A stretch of DNA of 64,000 bases from Symbiodinium natans (Eukaryota > Sar > Dinophyceae > Suessiales > Symbiodiniaceae). The notes beneath the pieces are model-generated. The model searched no databases and was not told the DNA's origin. It worked only from the letters and a program-made list of their open reading frames with translations. This document shows, piece after piece, positions 1 to 11,289 of this stretch. Made by a program: the position numbers and the translations under genes. The stretch is taken from positions 575,920-639,919 of the forward strand of contig CAJNDS010000014.1 of the NCBI GenBank assembly GCA_905221605.1, given 5' to 3'. How positions within the stretch are numbered: position 1 is the stretch's first letter; every line of letters begins with the position of its first letter.

Positions 1-1002
1 GCATGATGTGAGGAGCGTCGGGCAGGAAGCTTTCGAAAACCAGATCGGTCACAGGATCGTAAAGACTCATAGAAGCTAGGACTGCCTCGTCCATGTCCAC
101 CACCAGAACATCCACGTCCACACCTGCTGGTACCTCGCCCGCTTCTTCGTCTTCTATTCCAGGCACCGTCAGAACGACAAAAGGTCCCACCACATCCGAA
201 GGAAGAGTTGCAGCAGCGTTCTCCTGAGCCGATGCAAGAAGGGCCGCCGGGACGGCAGCGAGAAAGCCGCCACTCCTCTGCATCACGGGAAGGCACAAGA
301 CCTGGCGCCCTGGTTCCGAAGCTGAGCCCAAGGGCCACCTCAAGATGCAAGACAATCCTAGGCTGTTGGGCTCCATCCGCAAGTCGGAGAGCTGCATTGT
401 TAGCGAAGGCTGGGCAAGGGGCGCTGGGCTCCGTAGCAATACACCTTTGCTTCTGCCAACGAGGGGAATGAGTGAAAGACAGCGCGGGATGCAGAGATAT
501 CCCCGACAACCGCTCGCAAGGCGGAAAAGCTGGAAAACCTAGCACCGTTAGGCAAGTTAGGATGCCAAAGAACCACGTAGACCGAAGGCCTAAGGTTGAG
601 CGCTTCGCTCGACAGCGGCGTTGCCCAATGTCCCTCGAGGACCTCACGGGCCCAGCAGCCTGCTCTCCAGGCGCGTCGGGCTCGACCTTCCGGGCACAAG
701 CTCGACGCGGACAAGGCACGACACAAGTCAATGCAGTATTGAGGGCAACTAGGAAAGCTGGCAGCAGTGGAGGCACGGGTCCTTGGTGAAGGGCTGGCCA
801 AGGTTTGCGAAATGAAGCCGTCCTGAACGGCCGAAGCAGGGGCAGCCGGAGCTGCAGCAAGGGGTACCTGCGATGGAACTGCCTCAACCACCTCCCAATT
901 ATCACCTAGACGCGATGTAGCAATGCGAAGCCGTTCAAGGGCTTCCTGGACCTCAGTAATGGCCTGGTCCAAATCAGGGCCTTGGCTCATGCAAGTACCC
1001 AC
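1..1002 (-). pseudogene. Retroelement-like ORF fragment, frameshifted, runs off the window
   Basis: The minus strand is open from an ATG at 1,002 to a stop at 400-402. A second frame is open from about 390 to base 1, with a typical coding composition. The first part has a heptad-like N terminus (residues 10-35), a low-complexity Ala/Pro/Ser linker, then a compact domain around SVYVVL and FPSLAEAKVYC. The second frame carries RSGGFLAAVP, GPFVVLTVPG and DPVTDLVFES. From family memory these two pieces occur in one dinoflagellate retroelement-type polyprotein N terminus, so a single frameshift near 395-405 is the simplest reading. No catalytic motif is visible and the enzyme part, if any, lies beyond the window edge. 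It could instead be a host gene with an intron at the break. Confidence 0.4.
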
Positions 1003-1740
1003 GCAACCTCAGTGCACCTGGCCTAGGAACCTGTTGCGGAGGTGGCGTAGCACGCGAGGCCGTGGCAGGCCGCGGGGAGGCCGGAGCCAGCACAAAAGTC
1101 CAGAAGAAGGCGAAAGTGGCCACACAACCAAACCCAAACCCCGAAGTGAAAAGTGCGAGGTTGAAGGTAAAGGAGGCCTGACAATGAGCCGGACAGGAGA
1201 GACCGAACCAATAGGAGTTGGACCCAAAGTTCAACAAGGACAAGACGTGAGGGAGGGCCTCGACAACGGACCACATCAGAAGCTTGAGCAGCAGTGCACG
1301 TTTCGGCTCATCACTATAGTCAGATACTCTCATCGTCTCGCACCACAGAAGCTTGGTAAACACCTTGAAAAAGTAGGAGAGGTTCCCCACACTCTCCTGA
1401 AGTCCGAGAGGACTATTGGGGAATCTGCTACTCTTTCAGCATTGACTACTTCATTCACTTTGCAGTTACGCAGAGCAGGGACTGAGATCTTGTACGAGGT
1501 GGGGCCCGTGTTGCTGCAAAAAAAAGACACCCTGCACACACGGATACCTAGATTCCAAGTAGAAACTTCATCTGGCTAACTGGAGCAATCCTCCTTCTTT
1601 CACCCGAAGATGATGACATCGCTCTAGACAAGCCCTTCTCCAGAGTGCCATTGGAGCCTACATAATTCGTGGTATTGTCCCCTCATAACCCCTATATAAC
1701 TTACCAGAATCTAATGCACCCCATCCAAACACTCAAGCTC
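1003..1740. other. Stretch without a supported gene
   Basis: Several open frames exist on both strands, but they overlap each other and none shows a recognisable motif or clear coding bias. It may hold the 5' untranslated part of the leftward retroelement fragment. Confidence 0.4.
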
Positions 1741-2380
1741 CTGACCCTAAACCCTAAACCCTAAACCCTAATGTCATAATGAAAACATTTTTCCGACTCC
1801 CGCAGGGATGTTGGAACAGGGGCTCTCAGCGAAGAGGCTGTAACAGACAAGCCACACCCTGTAACTGGTGGCGGACCGTGAGCGTAGGATTTAGGGCATC
1901 AGGATTCGGGGTTTCAGCATGGAGTCATGAAATGGGCTTAGTTGATACAGCACGCAAGGTGTTTCTACACTACCCTTGGATTTCTAAATTCTTCAGCGAT
2001 CCCCCAAAGCCCATGGGGTTTGGGGTCTTGGGGTTTTGCTTAGGGTTTAGGATTTAGGGATTTAGGGCTTTTACCCAGGATTTACAGTAGGGTTTGGGGT
2101 TGAGGATTGCGGTTTAGGGTTTAGGATTCACGGCTTGGGGCCCAAAATCTTGGGATTCAGGGCTTAGAACTCAAGGTTTGGGGTTTTAAGTGTTTGGGGC
2201 TGCCGGTCCTCTTTTTGGAGTGAAACGGAAGACGACGTTGAACGTACTGTATGTAGCGGTATATAGGGATATACGGGGGCTATATGCGGATATGTAGGGT
2301 GAGGCCTCGGATGTAGAGGGTTTGGTAACAGTAGCAGGACTTGGAAACTGGGCTTGCCACGTCATCCCCTAGCTTCAGTT
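1741..2380. repeat. Degenerate telomere-like repeat region
   Basis: A short CCCTAAA run sits at 1,745-1,771. From about 2,020 the text is a decayed TTTAGGG series (gggtttgggg, agggcttag and similar variants). No gene is supported here. Confidence 0.7.
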
Positions 2381-2381
2381 G

Positions 2382-2550
2382 TTAGGGTTTAGGGTTTAGG
2401 GTTTAGGGTTTAGGGTTTAGGGTTTAGGGTTTAGGGTTTAGGGTTTAGGGTTTAGGGTTTAGGGTTTAGGGTTTAGGGTTTAGGGTTTAGGGTTTAGGGT
2501 TTAGGGTTTAGGGTTTAGGGTTTAGGGTTTAGGGTTTAGGGTTTAGGGTT
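2382..2550 (+). repeat. Interstitial telomere repeat, (TTTAGGG)n, near-perfect
   Basis: About 24 uninterrupted TTTAGGG units. It ends abruptly in unique sequence about 90 bp beyond the stop codon of the laminin-G-like gene, so it is internal and not a chromosome end. Confidence 0.95.
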
Positions 2551-2640
2551 GCCTCTCTACTACCCTCACGGGAATCCGGCCGGTAGAGGGTGAGACCGAG
2601 CTATTTCGTCCTCAGACAAGCCCTATAGACCATCACCAGC

Positions 2641-5607
2641 TCATTCAGCTGCCGCCTTGGCAATGTCTGCATCACTCAGAACAGTGTTGTAGATCCTCAT
2701 GTCAGCCATCTTGCCCTTAACGCCTTCGTTAATGTCAACCTCGCATCCCAAGACAACTCTCGGCGAGGTGGGTGTCTTCAGGGATCCAACACTGACCTGC
2801 GCCTTGTACTCTCCGTCGAGGAAGAACTTGCCCTTGCTACCGTCGTAGGTGTACGTCAGGTGCATCCACTTGTCAAAGGTCGCCCTCTCACTACTTGATG
2901 GCGTGGGGCCCCACCCTTCAAAGGTCCACTGCGTGCTCCCTCGCAGCGCCATGGCGAAGCTCTTTCCACGACTGTTGATTCCATATCCACCCACCCCGAT
3001 GTTGTTCCGTGTGGTCGAGTCGACGTAGATCCACATCATCATGGTCCGGGGCTCCGAGCCACTAGGCAAGCCGGCCACCGAATCACCTAAGTCCTCTACT
3101 CTAGACGACACAGAGCCCCACCATATACAAAAGAACTACCTAGTAGGCACGAAAGCGAATGCACATCAAGTACTTCCATCATCCGCCTCGCGTAGTCTCA
3201 CACACTACACAATACTGAACTACAGACTACGCTAAGGGGCCCCAGCTTATTTTACAAAATTATGCCGGCGTAGACCCCAAACAGTGAGGAGGGCCAGAAA
3301 AGGCCAAAGAAGGCCAGAAGAGCACCGACACTCCCGGGGACAAAAAGTACAAAAGTTCGTGGGGGGCCGAATTCCCTTGGGGGTCAAAAAGACGCCAACC
3401 ACTGGGGGATTCGGCTTTGCACGCGTGTGGAACTTGGGGGCCAGAAGACCCAGCTGATGCTCATGATGCTCAACCCCAACATCGCTACCCCATAACACTA
3501 ACCCCCGGCACCCAGCCCCAGGGTTGACCCTAAGCAGCATCGAAATGCAACGGAATTCGCGCGAAACCACAGCGGGAGCGTCGAAAGCAAGGCCCCGTCC
3601 CACCGCCGCGCGCGCCGTTGCGGTCAGCAACCAATTCCTTTACTCTGAACGTAAGAACCCCAGTGTGCAAGCACTGTTTGGGGAAAAATCTTGCTTACGA
3701 TGCTTCGAAGTGTGGCAGTAGGCGCAGCTGTTGGAGCCCATCGGAAACGAGAGTGCGCTATTTGCATCGCCATCCTTGTCGGCCACCCACGTGACGGCGC
3801 TTTGCTTCGTGAGGGTGCACTTGCCATTGATCTCCTCCGCACCAGGAAACAAACCATGGGCCACAAAGCTCTAGGGGCCCGAAACATGAAAAAAATGACT
3901 CCTGCCAAGAGCCCTGAAACCTAGACCCCGATCTTGGGCTTCGTGGCAGTTCGATTTCTCATGGGTCCAAGTTGTGCACTCTTCGGTCGGCTTGAATCAG
4001 CATAGGAAACATGTCCTTGGGGGGATTCATCTAGTCTCAAAGACCGTAGGTGCCACACTGTCATCCAAGCCGCTCGATCCTACATCACAAATAGACTATG
4101 TGAACCTTTCAACTGAAAGTAGCTGACAGATGCATCTGCAAAGCAAAAAGCCAAACAACATCTCTGGTGCGCTCTCCCTGTGGAGCCGCTGAGACGCGCC
4201 TCCCTAAGCCCTAAGCCCTAAACCCTAAACCCTAAACCCTAAACCCTAACCCTAAACCCTAAACCCTAAACCCTAAACCCTAAACCCTGTCTGAAACAAA
4301 GCCCAGGGTGGCATCCTGAAGCTCCCGAGAAGCCTTCACTACCTCATGCTTACGCTTCAGGCTCAAAGCTGAAGTTGGGCCCAAAAACAAACGAGGTTGA
4401 GGAGTTTAGGGGTTTAGGGGTTTAGGGGTTTAGGGTTTAGGGTTTAGGGTTTAGGGTTTAGGGTTTAGGGGTTTAGGGGTTTAGGGTTTAGGGTTTAGGG
4501 GTTTAGGGTTTAGGGTTTAGGGTTTAGGGTTCAGGGTTTAGGTTTTAGGGTTTAGGGTTTAGGGTTTAGGGTTCAGGGTTTAGGGTTTAGGGTTTAGGGC
4601 TTAGGGTTTAGGGTTTAGGGTTTAGGGTTTAGGGGTTTAGGGGTTTAGGGGTTTTGGGTTTAGGGTTTAGGGTTCCAATGAGGCTGGGGCAAGGGTGGAC
4701 AGCTTCGACATCCCTGAGCCTGAAACCCAACATCTTGGATTGACGAAGCACCCCAGTCCTTCAAGTCACCGTTCTTTAAGGGCCAGCGGGCCACAAGATT
4801 CTCCTCCCAGGGTCCGCATTTGCAAGTTTCAGACGATGGTGATGGGGAAGGATGAGGGTGATGAGGGTGGGGCTTGCATGTCTGGTTTCCTGCAGGTCTT
4901 CCCAAGTGTATCCAAGTGCTAGAGTCCGTGGGAGTGTTTCAAAAAGATTCCCAGATGCAAGACCTAGCCTTCAACGGAATTCGCTTAACAAATTCTTCCG
5001 AGCTCCGGTCACTGTTAAGGTGCGGGCCTCTTCTTTCTACTTCCTAGGGGGACATGTGGCGACGGGGAAACGAAATGAGAGGAGATTGGTGTTTTTATTG
5101 CACCTCTACAAACGCTGACTGTGGAAGAGACTCACAAATACCACAGAGCAAAGGGTTGTGGTCAAACCGTAAACCCTGAACCCTGAACCCTAAAACCCTA
5201 AAACCCTAAACCCATCTAAACCCTAAACCCTAAACCCTAATCTCTGAGCTCGCCGCCGGGTCCTGTGCCACCACTGGGATCTCTTTGGTTGGGTCGCACG
5301 GGGTGTGGGTCAGGCAATTGAAGCTGCTGCTGCTGGATCGGGATCTGGGAAAGGCCTTGCACTGCCAAAATCTGTCACTATCTGATTCATAGCGTTCTTC
5401 ACACTGCTTTTCTTCGCCTGCGTGCCCGTGGAAATTGTCGCAACGCCACTTGTCGCCAGATTTGTCCTGTAGAACTTTGCCGAGGCATGCAGGGAGGTCG
5501 GTGGGTCCTCGATCCGTGTGGTTGCTGGTGGCATGCTCGCGCATCACGATGCCCGCACCTGTTGTCAACAGACCCGCAAAAAGCAGCACAAGGACTCGAG
5601 GCACCAT
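2641..5607 (-). CDS. Secreted protein with laminin-G-like jelly-roll domain, four exons
   Basis: Proposed join on the minus strand: 5607-5250, 4889-4732, 3870-3699, 3086-2641, giving 377 residues in frame. Exon 1 starts with ATG in good context and encodes a signal peptide (hydrophobic residues 5-19) plus a six-cysteine segment. Exon 2 carries LVARWPL..GDLKD, the typical start of a LamG_3 domain. Exon 3 carries DKDGDANSALSF. Exon 4 carries EPRTMMMWIYVDS, KWMHLTYTYDGS, KFFLDGE and ADMRIYN, the core strands of the fold, then a TGA stop. Intron 3 (3087-3698) is GT..AG and splits one codon exactly. Intron 2 (3871-4731) is GT..AG. The exon 1 end is provisional and uses a GC donor. The family is a lectin-like extracellular domain; the ligand is unknown. 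Two introns hold telomere-like repeats. Confidence 0.7.
4202..4288 (-). repeat. Telomere-like tract (CCCTAAA) in intron 2 of the LamG-like gene
   Basis: About 12 units, slightly degenerate at the left end. It lies in opposite orientation to the tract at 4,404-4,673 in the same intron. Confidence 0.9.
4404..4673 (+). repeat. Telomere-like tract (TTTAGGG/TTTAGGGG) in intron 2
   Basis: About 38 units mixing TTTAGGG with TTTAGGGG and TTCAGGG variants. It ends about 58 bp before the exon 2 donor. Confidence 0.9.
5169..5240 (-). repeat. Telomere-like tract (CCCTAAA) in intron 1
   Basis: CCCTAAA, CCCTGAA and CCCTAAAA units directly next to the proposed exon 1 boundary. Confidence 0.85.
5250..5607 (-). 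CDS. Exon 1 of the LamG-like gene: signal peptide and six-Cys segment
   Basis: The ATG at 5,607 is followed by a classic signal peptide with a small-residue cleavage region near residue 19. Cysteines appear in ACLG, RCDN, QCEE, QCKA, NCLT and PCDP, followed by a Ser-rich patch. Read through, the frame enters the telomere-like repeat and stops at 5,230, which suggests the true exon ends just before the repeat. It could stand alone as a small secreted cysteine-rich protein; I favour its being the first exon because the laminin-G exons follow on the same strand without any other start. Confidence 0.6.
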
Positions 5608-5735
5608 GGCGGGCGATGGCGCACCTGCAAACTTCGTTGGGTCGGGAGCTGTGGCTCGTAAGACTTGAGCTCATTCCTGCGGATGTAGCCCGGAGGCCCT
5701 AAATGTGATAATGAAAACACGAAATGTATATACGT

Positions 5736-5826
5736 ATATGATATAATATAATATAATATAATGCAACATAACATAATATTTTATAATATACTATAATATA
5801 ATATATATATATATATATATATATGC
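5736..5826. repeat. AT microsatellite upstream of the LamG-like gene
   Basis: Runs of ATAAT and AT. It lies about 130-220 bp upstream of the exon 1 ATG on the minus strand. A promoter role cannot be read from sequence. Confidence 0.8.
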
Positions 5827-7334
5827 ATATGACAAAGAAGCCCTGAACCTCTTGAACGCCTCCAAGTGGGCAACCCAACTACGAGAAACACGCTACTATA
5901 TAGCCCGCAACAAAAGGGTCACAGGATTTAGATCACCAAAACCCAAAAGCGCCCGTAGAATCCCTAGGGCCATAGCCCCTAAAGCCCAAACCCCCCTAAA
6001 CCCTAGAATTTTGGGGCTCAGGGTTACCAAACCCTAGACCCTACATCCGACACGAAACCCTGCACCCTAAGCCCTAGACCCTAAACCCTAAACCCCAAAC
6101 CCCAAACCCTAAACCCTAAACCCTAACCCTACACCCTAAACCCTAAACCCTAAACCTCTTTCAAGCGGTCCCCGAGCCTTGGCACTGGCGAGCCTCGATC
6201 TGCCAAGGGGCTTCACCTCACCGAAAGCCCAAAAAAGCCCAGGGCCCGAAGGGAACTCAACAAGTAGGACCTAGGGTTTAGGCCTCAGGGAGCTACGGAA
6301 GTGGGATATATATAGGGGTAGAGGGTTAGGGTTTAGGGCTTAGGGCTCAGGGCTCAGGGCTTAGGCGTTTGGGATGTTGGGGGTTGGGATTTTGGGGTTT
6401 TGCATGTTTGAAGGGCCTGGCAGTCTTGAGGCTGTTATGGTTTCTGGGGCTTTGGGCTTTGACCTCAAACTCCTGAGGAGGTTTGGTTGTGGGTTTAGGG
6501 CCCAGAAGGGGGTGGAGGACGAAAGCTCCGCCCCGAACGGGACTGCAAGCAAGCGAACGGGGCTTTCATGGTTCGGCCATTTCACGGCTCTAAAACGGTA
6601 GCGCGTGTGTCACCACAGGTCTCTTCGGGTTTAGGGTGTAGGGTTTGGGGGAGAGGGGCTTAGAAATCCTGACAAGAAAGCCCAGCCTCTCAGTCGTGCT
6701 TGGGACCCGACGTTTGAAAGCAACACCCGGCCAGTCGCCGGCGGTGCTGTGGCCGCCTAAGTATGCGACTGATCCCCCGTATGTTTTGGGGCGGCTTATG
6801 GGCTTGAGGATGTAAGGGTTGGAGTGGGTGCTTTTGGGTCTTACGGTCCGAACCCCAAACTTATGTGCCTGTGTTGCCCGTTTTGGGATGTTCTCTTTGA
6901 GCAAGGTTGGGGGGCGGGTCTTCAAGGTTGAAGAGTGTTGGGCTTCAGGGTGTAGGGATAGGGTTATCCCTAAACCCTACGGGTCAGAAAAGTTCAGGGC
7001 AGTACAAAACCCCACCTCTTGCCTCTGCCGGCATGCGGGCTTTACAGTGTAGGACTTTAGGGCTTAGGGCTGTAGGCCTCTAAGCGCTTGAGGTTTTGGA
7101 CTCAGGGCTTCATTTCTTTGGACTTCCAAAGGGTTTCAATGGGAGAAGTGTTAGGGGCCCACTGCACTGTCAAAAAGTATCGCGGGTCTAGAGCACATCG
7201 CAACCTCTGCAACACGTCTTCTACTAGACCTCACATCCCGTGCCTGCTTTTGAGGGGCTTCGGGCGAAATGGGGCGAAACCCGAAACCCCGAACCCCCTA
7301 AGGTCGCAGGCTTTGGGGAGGGCTTCGGAGGCTT
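5827..7334. other. Degenerate telomeric DNA without a supported gene
   Basis: Contains a CCCTAAA tract at 6,064-6,155 and scattered TTTAGGG-derived words. Open frames of 60-110 codons are built from this repeat text and are not credible genes. Confidence 0.6.
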
Positions 7335-7456
7335 GCACCCTAAACCCTAAACCCTAAACCCTAAACCCTAAACCCTGAAGCCCTCGAACATGGACCTAAA
7401 CCCCCAAAACCCTTTATTGGGCTTCGGGGCTTCGGACTTCCGGCTTCCATCCGAGC

Positions 7457-7500
7457 TTTTAGGGTTTAGGGTTTAGGGTTTTGGGTTTTGGGTTTTGGGT

Positions 7501-7539
<39 letters not shown>

Positions 7540-7782
7540 GGGTTTAGGGTTTAGGGTTGAGGGTTGAGGGGTTTAGGGTTTAGGGTTCAGGGTTTAGGGG
7601 TTAGGGTCTAGAGTTTAGGGTTTAGGGTTTAGGGTTTAGGGTTTAGGGTTTAGGGTTTAGGGTTTAGGGTTTAGGGTTTAGGGCATGGGTTTAGGGTTTA
7701 GGGTTTAGGGTTTAGGGTTTAGGGTTTAGGGCTGAGGGTTGAGGGTTGAGGGTTGAGGGGTTTAGGGTTTAGGGTTTAGGGT

Positions 7783-7821
<39 letters not shown>

Positions 7822-7911
7822 GGGTTTAGGGTTTAGGGTTCAGGGTTTAGGGGTTAGGGTCTAGGGTTTAGGGTTTAGGGTTTAGGGTTTAGGGTTTAGG
7901 GTTTAGGGTTT
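7457..7911 (+). repeat. Compound telomere-like array with TTGAGGG variant blocks
   Basis: Blocks of TTTAGGG alternate with homogeneous blocks of TTGAGGG (7,500-7,560 and 7,735-7,825). A composite segment (TTGAGGG run, then TTCAGGG, then a TAGGGTCTAG word) occurs twice, so the array grew by duplication of blocks larger than one unit. Confidence 0.9.
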
Positions 7912-9429
7912 ACCGAAGGCTCTCCTGTAAGGCACAGCAGTGCAGCGGCTGCTTCTTTTTTGCAGGTCACCCCACTCATTGCAGGTCTTAGCGGCGGCCC
8001 CCGCCACCCTACAAACTAAGCCCTCAACACTTTTGAAACACTGCAAGGCCATAAAGACCCCAACACACTTTAAGGTTCCTGTTCAGGGTTTCGGGTTTAG
8101 GGTTCAGGGTTCAGGGTTCAGGGCTTCGGGTTCAGAATCTGCCCTGCCCCCTATACCAAGAGCCCTTGATCGTCGCGTTCTCGTGCAGGGGACCGCCGAA
8201 TTACGGAGCAGAGCGTGGGAGGACGGCGAATCTTTGATGTCTCGTTGCTGGCAGGGTTAGGGGTTTAGGATGAACCCTAAACCCTAAACCCTAAACCCTA
8301 AACCCTAAACCCTAAAGAGTCAGGTTGTGAGGGTCCAAGGGTGGTAGAGCTTGGAGTTACTGCTAAGACGTACCCGAAGTCAAGGCCTTCGGCGTGCAGG
8401 GTTAGAGTGGGCATGCTTTCTCTCGTTGCTATGCTTATATATTTGAATAGTATCTGAACATAGTTTACATAATCTGAATAATTAATCTATACATATATAT
8501 ATATATATATATATATTTATTTATACATATGTATATGGTCGCCCCCTGGGGCCCGTGGGTTTGTTGGGTTGAGATAAGCCCTAAAACCTAAATCCCAAAT
8601 CCTTTCAGCACAAGTATGGAACAGACTTTCTGCCTGTGTCTATGGCCGTGTCTCGGCTTATGTGTATACCTATGTCTCGGCCTATGTCTCAGAACGGACA
8701 GATACTACTCAAAAGAAGGCAAAGTTTATGAATGAGTATAACCTAGTAAAACAACAAATAAATAGAAGTACAGATGAGTGTGTATATATAGATATGGAAT
8801 ATAGAGAGAGAGTGATATATATATATATATGTGGGTTGGACCTTTACGTCTTATTTGACGGACTGAGGGCTGCACGCAAAAAAAAGATTTACAATTAAAA
8901 GTGTGCTAGAGCTTACATGCCGAGAAGGGGGCTATGCTCTCTAGCGCCTGATCAAACAACCCCAGCTAAACACCATGCACACATTAGGGTTTAGGGTTTA
9001 GGGTTCTTCCGGGCTTGCGTGGTTCATGCCGGCTAGGGTTTCGACCCTCCTGAATAGTCCCAAGCCCGCAACTCCTGGTACGCATCAAAGCCCTCAAAGC
9101 AACCAAACCCTCAGAACTTCTTACATAAACCCTAAACCCTAAATCCTACAACCCTAAACCCTCAACTCTAAACCCTAAACCCTAAACCCCCTCCCGCAAA
9201 ATGCCCAAGACTCAAGCTCCACACACCCCGGGCCCCGGAAGGATGCCCGGCAGCACCCTTCTTTTCTTTGAAAGTTTAGGGTCTAGGGTCGAGGATCTGA
9301 GGCTTATGGTTTAGGGTCTAGAGTCTAGCGCTTACGGTTTCGAGCTTAGGGCTTAAGGCTTAGGGGCTTAGGGGCTTAGGGTTGAGGGCTGAGGGCTTCG
9401 GGTTTAGGGCTTAGGGTTCAGGGTGGTTC
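7912..9429. other. Degenerate telomeric and AT-rich DNA without a supported gene
   Basis: Holds short CCCTAAA or TTTAGGG tracts (8,275-8,315; 8,986-9,005; 9,124-9,190), an AT microsatellite at 8,486-8,520, a second one at 8,815-8,831, and TTAGGGC-type text from 9,335. No ORF has a recognisable motif. Confidence 0.55.
8815..8870 (+). repeat. Dispersed repeat: (TA)n followed by an ACCTTTA..TTTGACGG motif
   Basis: An AT run, then TTGGACCTTTACGTCTTATTTGACGG-like text. The same arrangement occurs in opposite orientation at 36,212-36,285, so it is a dispersed repeat end. Too short to classify. Confidence 0.5.
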
Positions 9430-9643
9430 TGAAGTCTTGAATCTGGCTTGGCAGGACCTTTTGTTGACGTACCCCTTCCAAGCTCTGGTCAAGGTCTTTC
9501 GCCCGCTCGGAAGCTGCATCCCTCGCAAGCTCTGGTTAAAATGCTCGCCGAAGGTCAAGGCTTTGTAGCTGGGAAGCTGCACCCCTGCCGGGCTCCGGTC
9601 GACATCACAGCCGAACGTGAAGGTCTTTAGACCCCTGAGAAAT
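9430..9643 (-). pseudogene. Decayed copy of leucine-rich/FNIP-like coding repeats
   Basis: About 90% similar by eye to 9,759-9,986, beginning with the same gaagtcttgaatctg word. On the minus strand it is interrupted by stops, so this copy is not coding. The spacer between the two copies is TTAGGGC-type telomere-like DNA. Confidence 0.5.
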
Positions 9644-9722
9644 GTCTAACGCTTACGGTTTAGAGCTTAGGGCTTAGGGCTTAGGGCTTAGGGCTTGGGG
9701 CTTAGGGCTTAGGGCTTAGGGC

Positions 9723-10112
9723 CTAGGGTTTAGGGCTTAGGGCTTGGGGTTGAGGGTGGAAGTCTTGAATCTGTCTCTGGGCTTGGCAGGACCTTTTGTT
9801 GACGTACCCCTTCCAAGCTCTGGTCAAGGTCTTTAGCCCGCTGGGAAGATGCACCCCTCGCAAGCACTGGTTAAAATGCTCGCCGAAGGTCAAGGTTTGG
9901 TAGCTGGGAAGCTGCACCCCTGCCAGGCTCCGGTCGACATCACAGCCGAACGTGAAGGTCTTTAGACCCCTGAGAAACTGATCCCTTTCCAAGCAATGGT
10001 CAAAGCTTCCGCCGAATCTTGGTGGCCTTGGGACCAGCAGGGAGCTGTAAGGAATAGCCATCACTGAGTCCAGTCGTCTCGTTGAGATCGCCTCGCGGAA
10101 GTGTAGAGCCAC
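9723..10112 (-). pseudogene. Leucine-rich/FNIP-like repeat protein fragment
   Basis: The minus-strand frame shows units of about 27 residues of the form F-x-F/L-G-x-x-(F/V)-[DN]-x-[SC]-L-x-G-[VL]-x-L-P-S: FGGSFDHCLE, FGCDVDRSLAGVQLPS, FGEHFNQCLRGVHLPS. I know this pattern from large leucine-rich families in dinoflagellates. The frame enters telomere-like sequence at the 3' side and has no credible start, so it is either one exon or a dead fragment. Substrate or partner cannot be inferred. Confidence 0.5.
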
Positions 10113-10199
10113 CAGCGGTTGCGCTCAATCCACCTAAAAGTCTTCATGAAGCCGCGCCTCAGTTCTCCATGAACACAATTGTGTTTAAGGTTACATAAG

Positions 10200-11155
10200 C
10201 TGTCTTTATGTATATAATTCTGCAGAACGAGGAAGCACAAAAAGTTTTGAGGTTCAACTACAAAATGGGCAAGCTGCAGCCCGTGCAGGTCGATGACCGG
10301 CCGCTTCTGGCGCATCTCTCGGATCTGAGTCCAAGGCTTGAGATTATAACTGCGTGGGGTTTCCTAGCCAAGAAATTCTGCAACTAAACGAAAAAAAAAA
10401 GTAAACAACAACTCACACTTCAGTGGGCGAGCAGCCAGATCGTCTGCCCACAGGTCGTGATTCTGCAAAAGTGCCACGGCGATCGTCAAAGCAGGACCGC
10501 GGACCCTGCCAACGTTGCAATGGACCCACACTTGCCGGTGTGGCTCCAGGGTCAGCTCACGGATGAAGTTCTGCCACCTCCATAGGAAACCCTCAACCCG
10601 AAATTGGCACGAATTCTATTTCTGGTTTTCTTCTCTCTTTATCATCCTAAAACCTAAACCCCGCAACGCCCGGAAATCAACATTAGCGATGAAAATACAG
10701 TCTATATAGAAAAACGCAATTTGATTGCGGGAGTAAGTCAATATCCTACATTTCAATAATTCATGCGCCGAGGAGCAGATTCTGCCTCTGAGCAAGGTAG
10801 TTCGGATTGGCAGGCACGACGCGCACACCCAGCGGTTCCAAGAGCTTTTTCTCTTCTTCATATGCCCTTGGTGCAGCGTGTAATACTATACTGTGAGACC
10901 GTAGCACTCAACCCTTTGGCTCTCCGCCCCCAAATATGACAACCCCTAGACAACCAGAAACTGCAAAGAGGTCGGCTTGATAAGGGTTTATGATCGTTAA
11001 AAGGTGCACCAAGATTCTGTCGTCGCTGGCAGTTCAAGACGAGCAGATCAGACATCGTGAAGCGGGTACGCAGGTCAGCCACCGTCTGCACCCCACTGAG
11101 CGTCAAGCCGTGGAACTCCACAAAGTGCCACGTCTTCAGGGATCCCGGAAAACCC
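10200..11155 (-). CDS. Probable dual-specificity phosphatase, exons with short introns
   Basis: Four coding-like blocks lie in order on the minus strand. The first (about 11,150-10,995) contains WHFVEFHGLTLSGVQTVADL and ends at a GT donor. The second (about 10,865-10,757) contains EEEKKLLEPLGVRVVPANPN. The third (about 10,590-10,423) contains VWVHCNVGRVRGPALTIAVA: this is the HCx5R signature of cysteine phosphatases, with the nucleophile Cys at 10,517-10,519 and the Arg at 10,499-10,501. It ends at GT, followed by a T-rich stretch and an AG. The fourth (about 10,365 downward, after CTAG) contains QIREMRQKRPVID, like the region after the P-loop in this family. Exon ends are approximate and a general-acid Asp was not located. 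An inactive relative is possible. Confidence 0.5.
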
Positions 11156-11289
11156 CCGCGTAATCAGGCCTGCAATTGGGAACTTGCTTTAAGATGACAA
11201 TTGAAGGGGTTCAAGGCTCCAAGAGACACGTCAAGTGTTTCGGTAACCCTGAACCCTTTTCTATATTTCTAACCTAAACCCTAAACCAA

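Noticed and set aside
2382-2550. A true telomere or chromosome end
   Set aside because: Unique coding sequence lies on both sides, and tracts elsewhere point both ways.
3247-3630. 127-codon minus ORF between laminin-G exons
   Set aside because: It lies in intron 3, in a different frame, without any motif.
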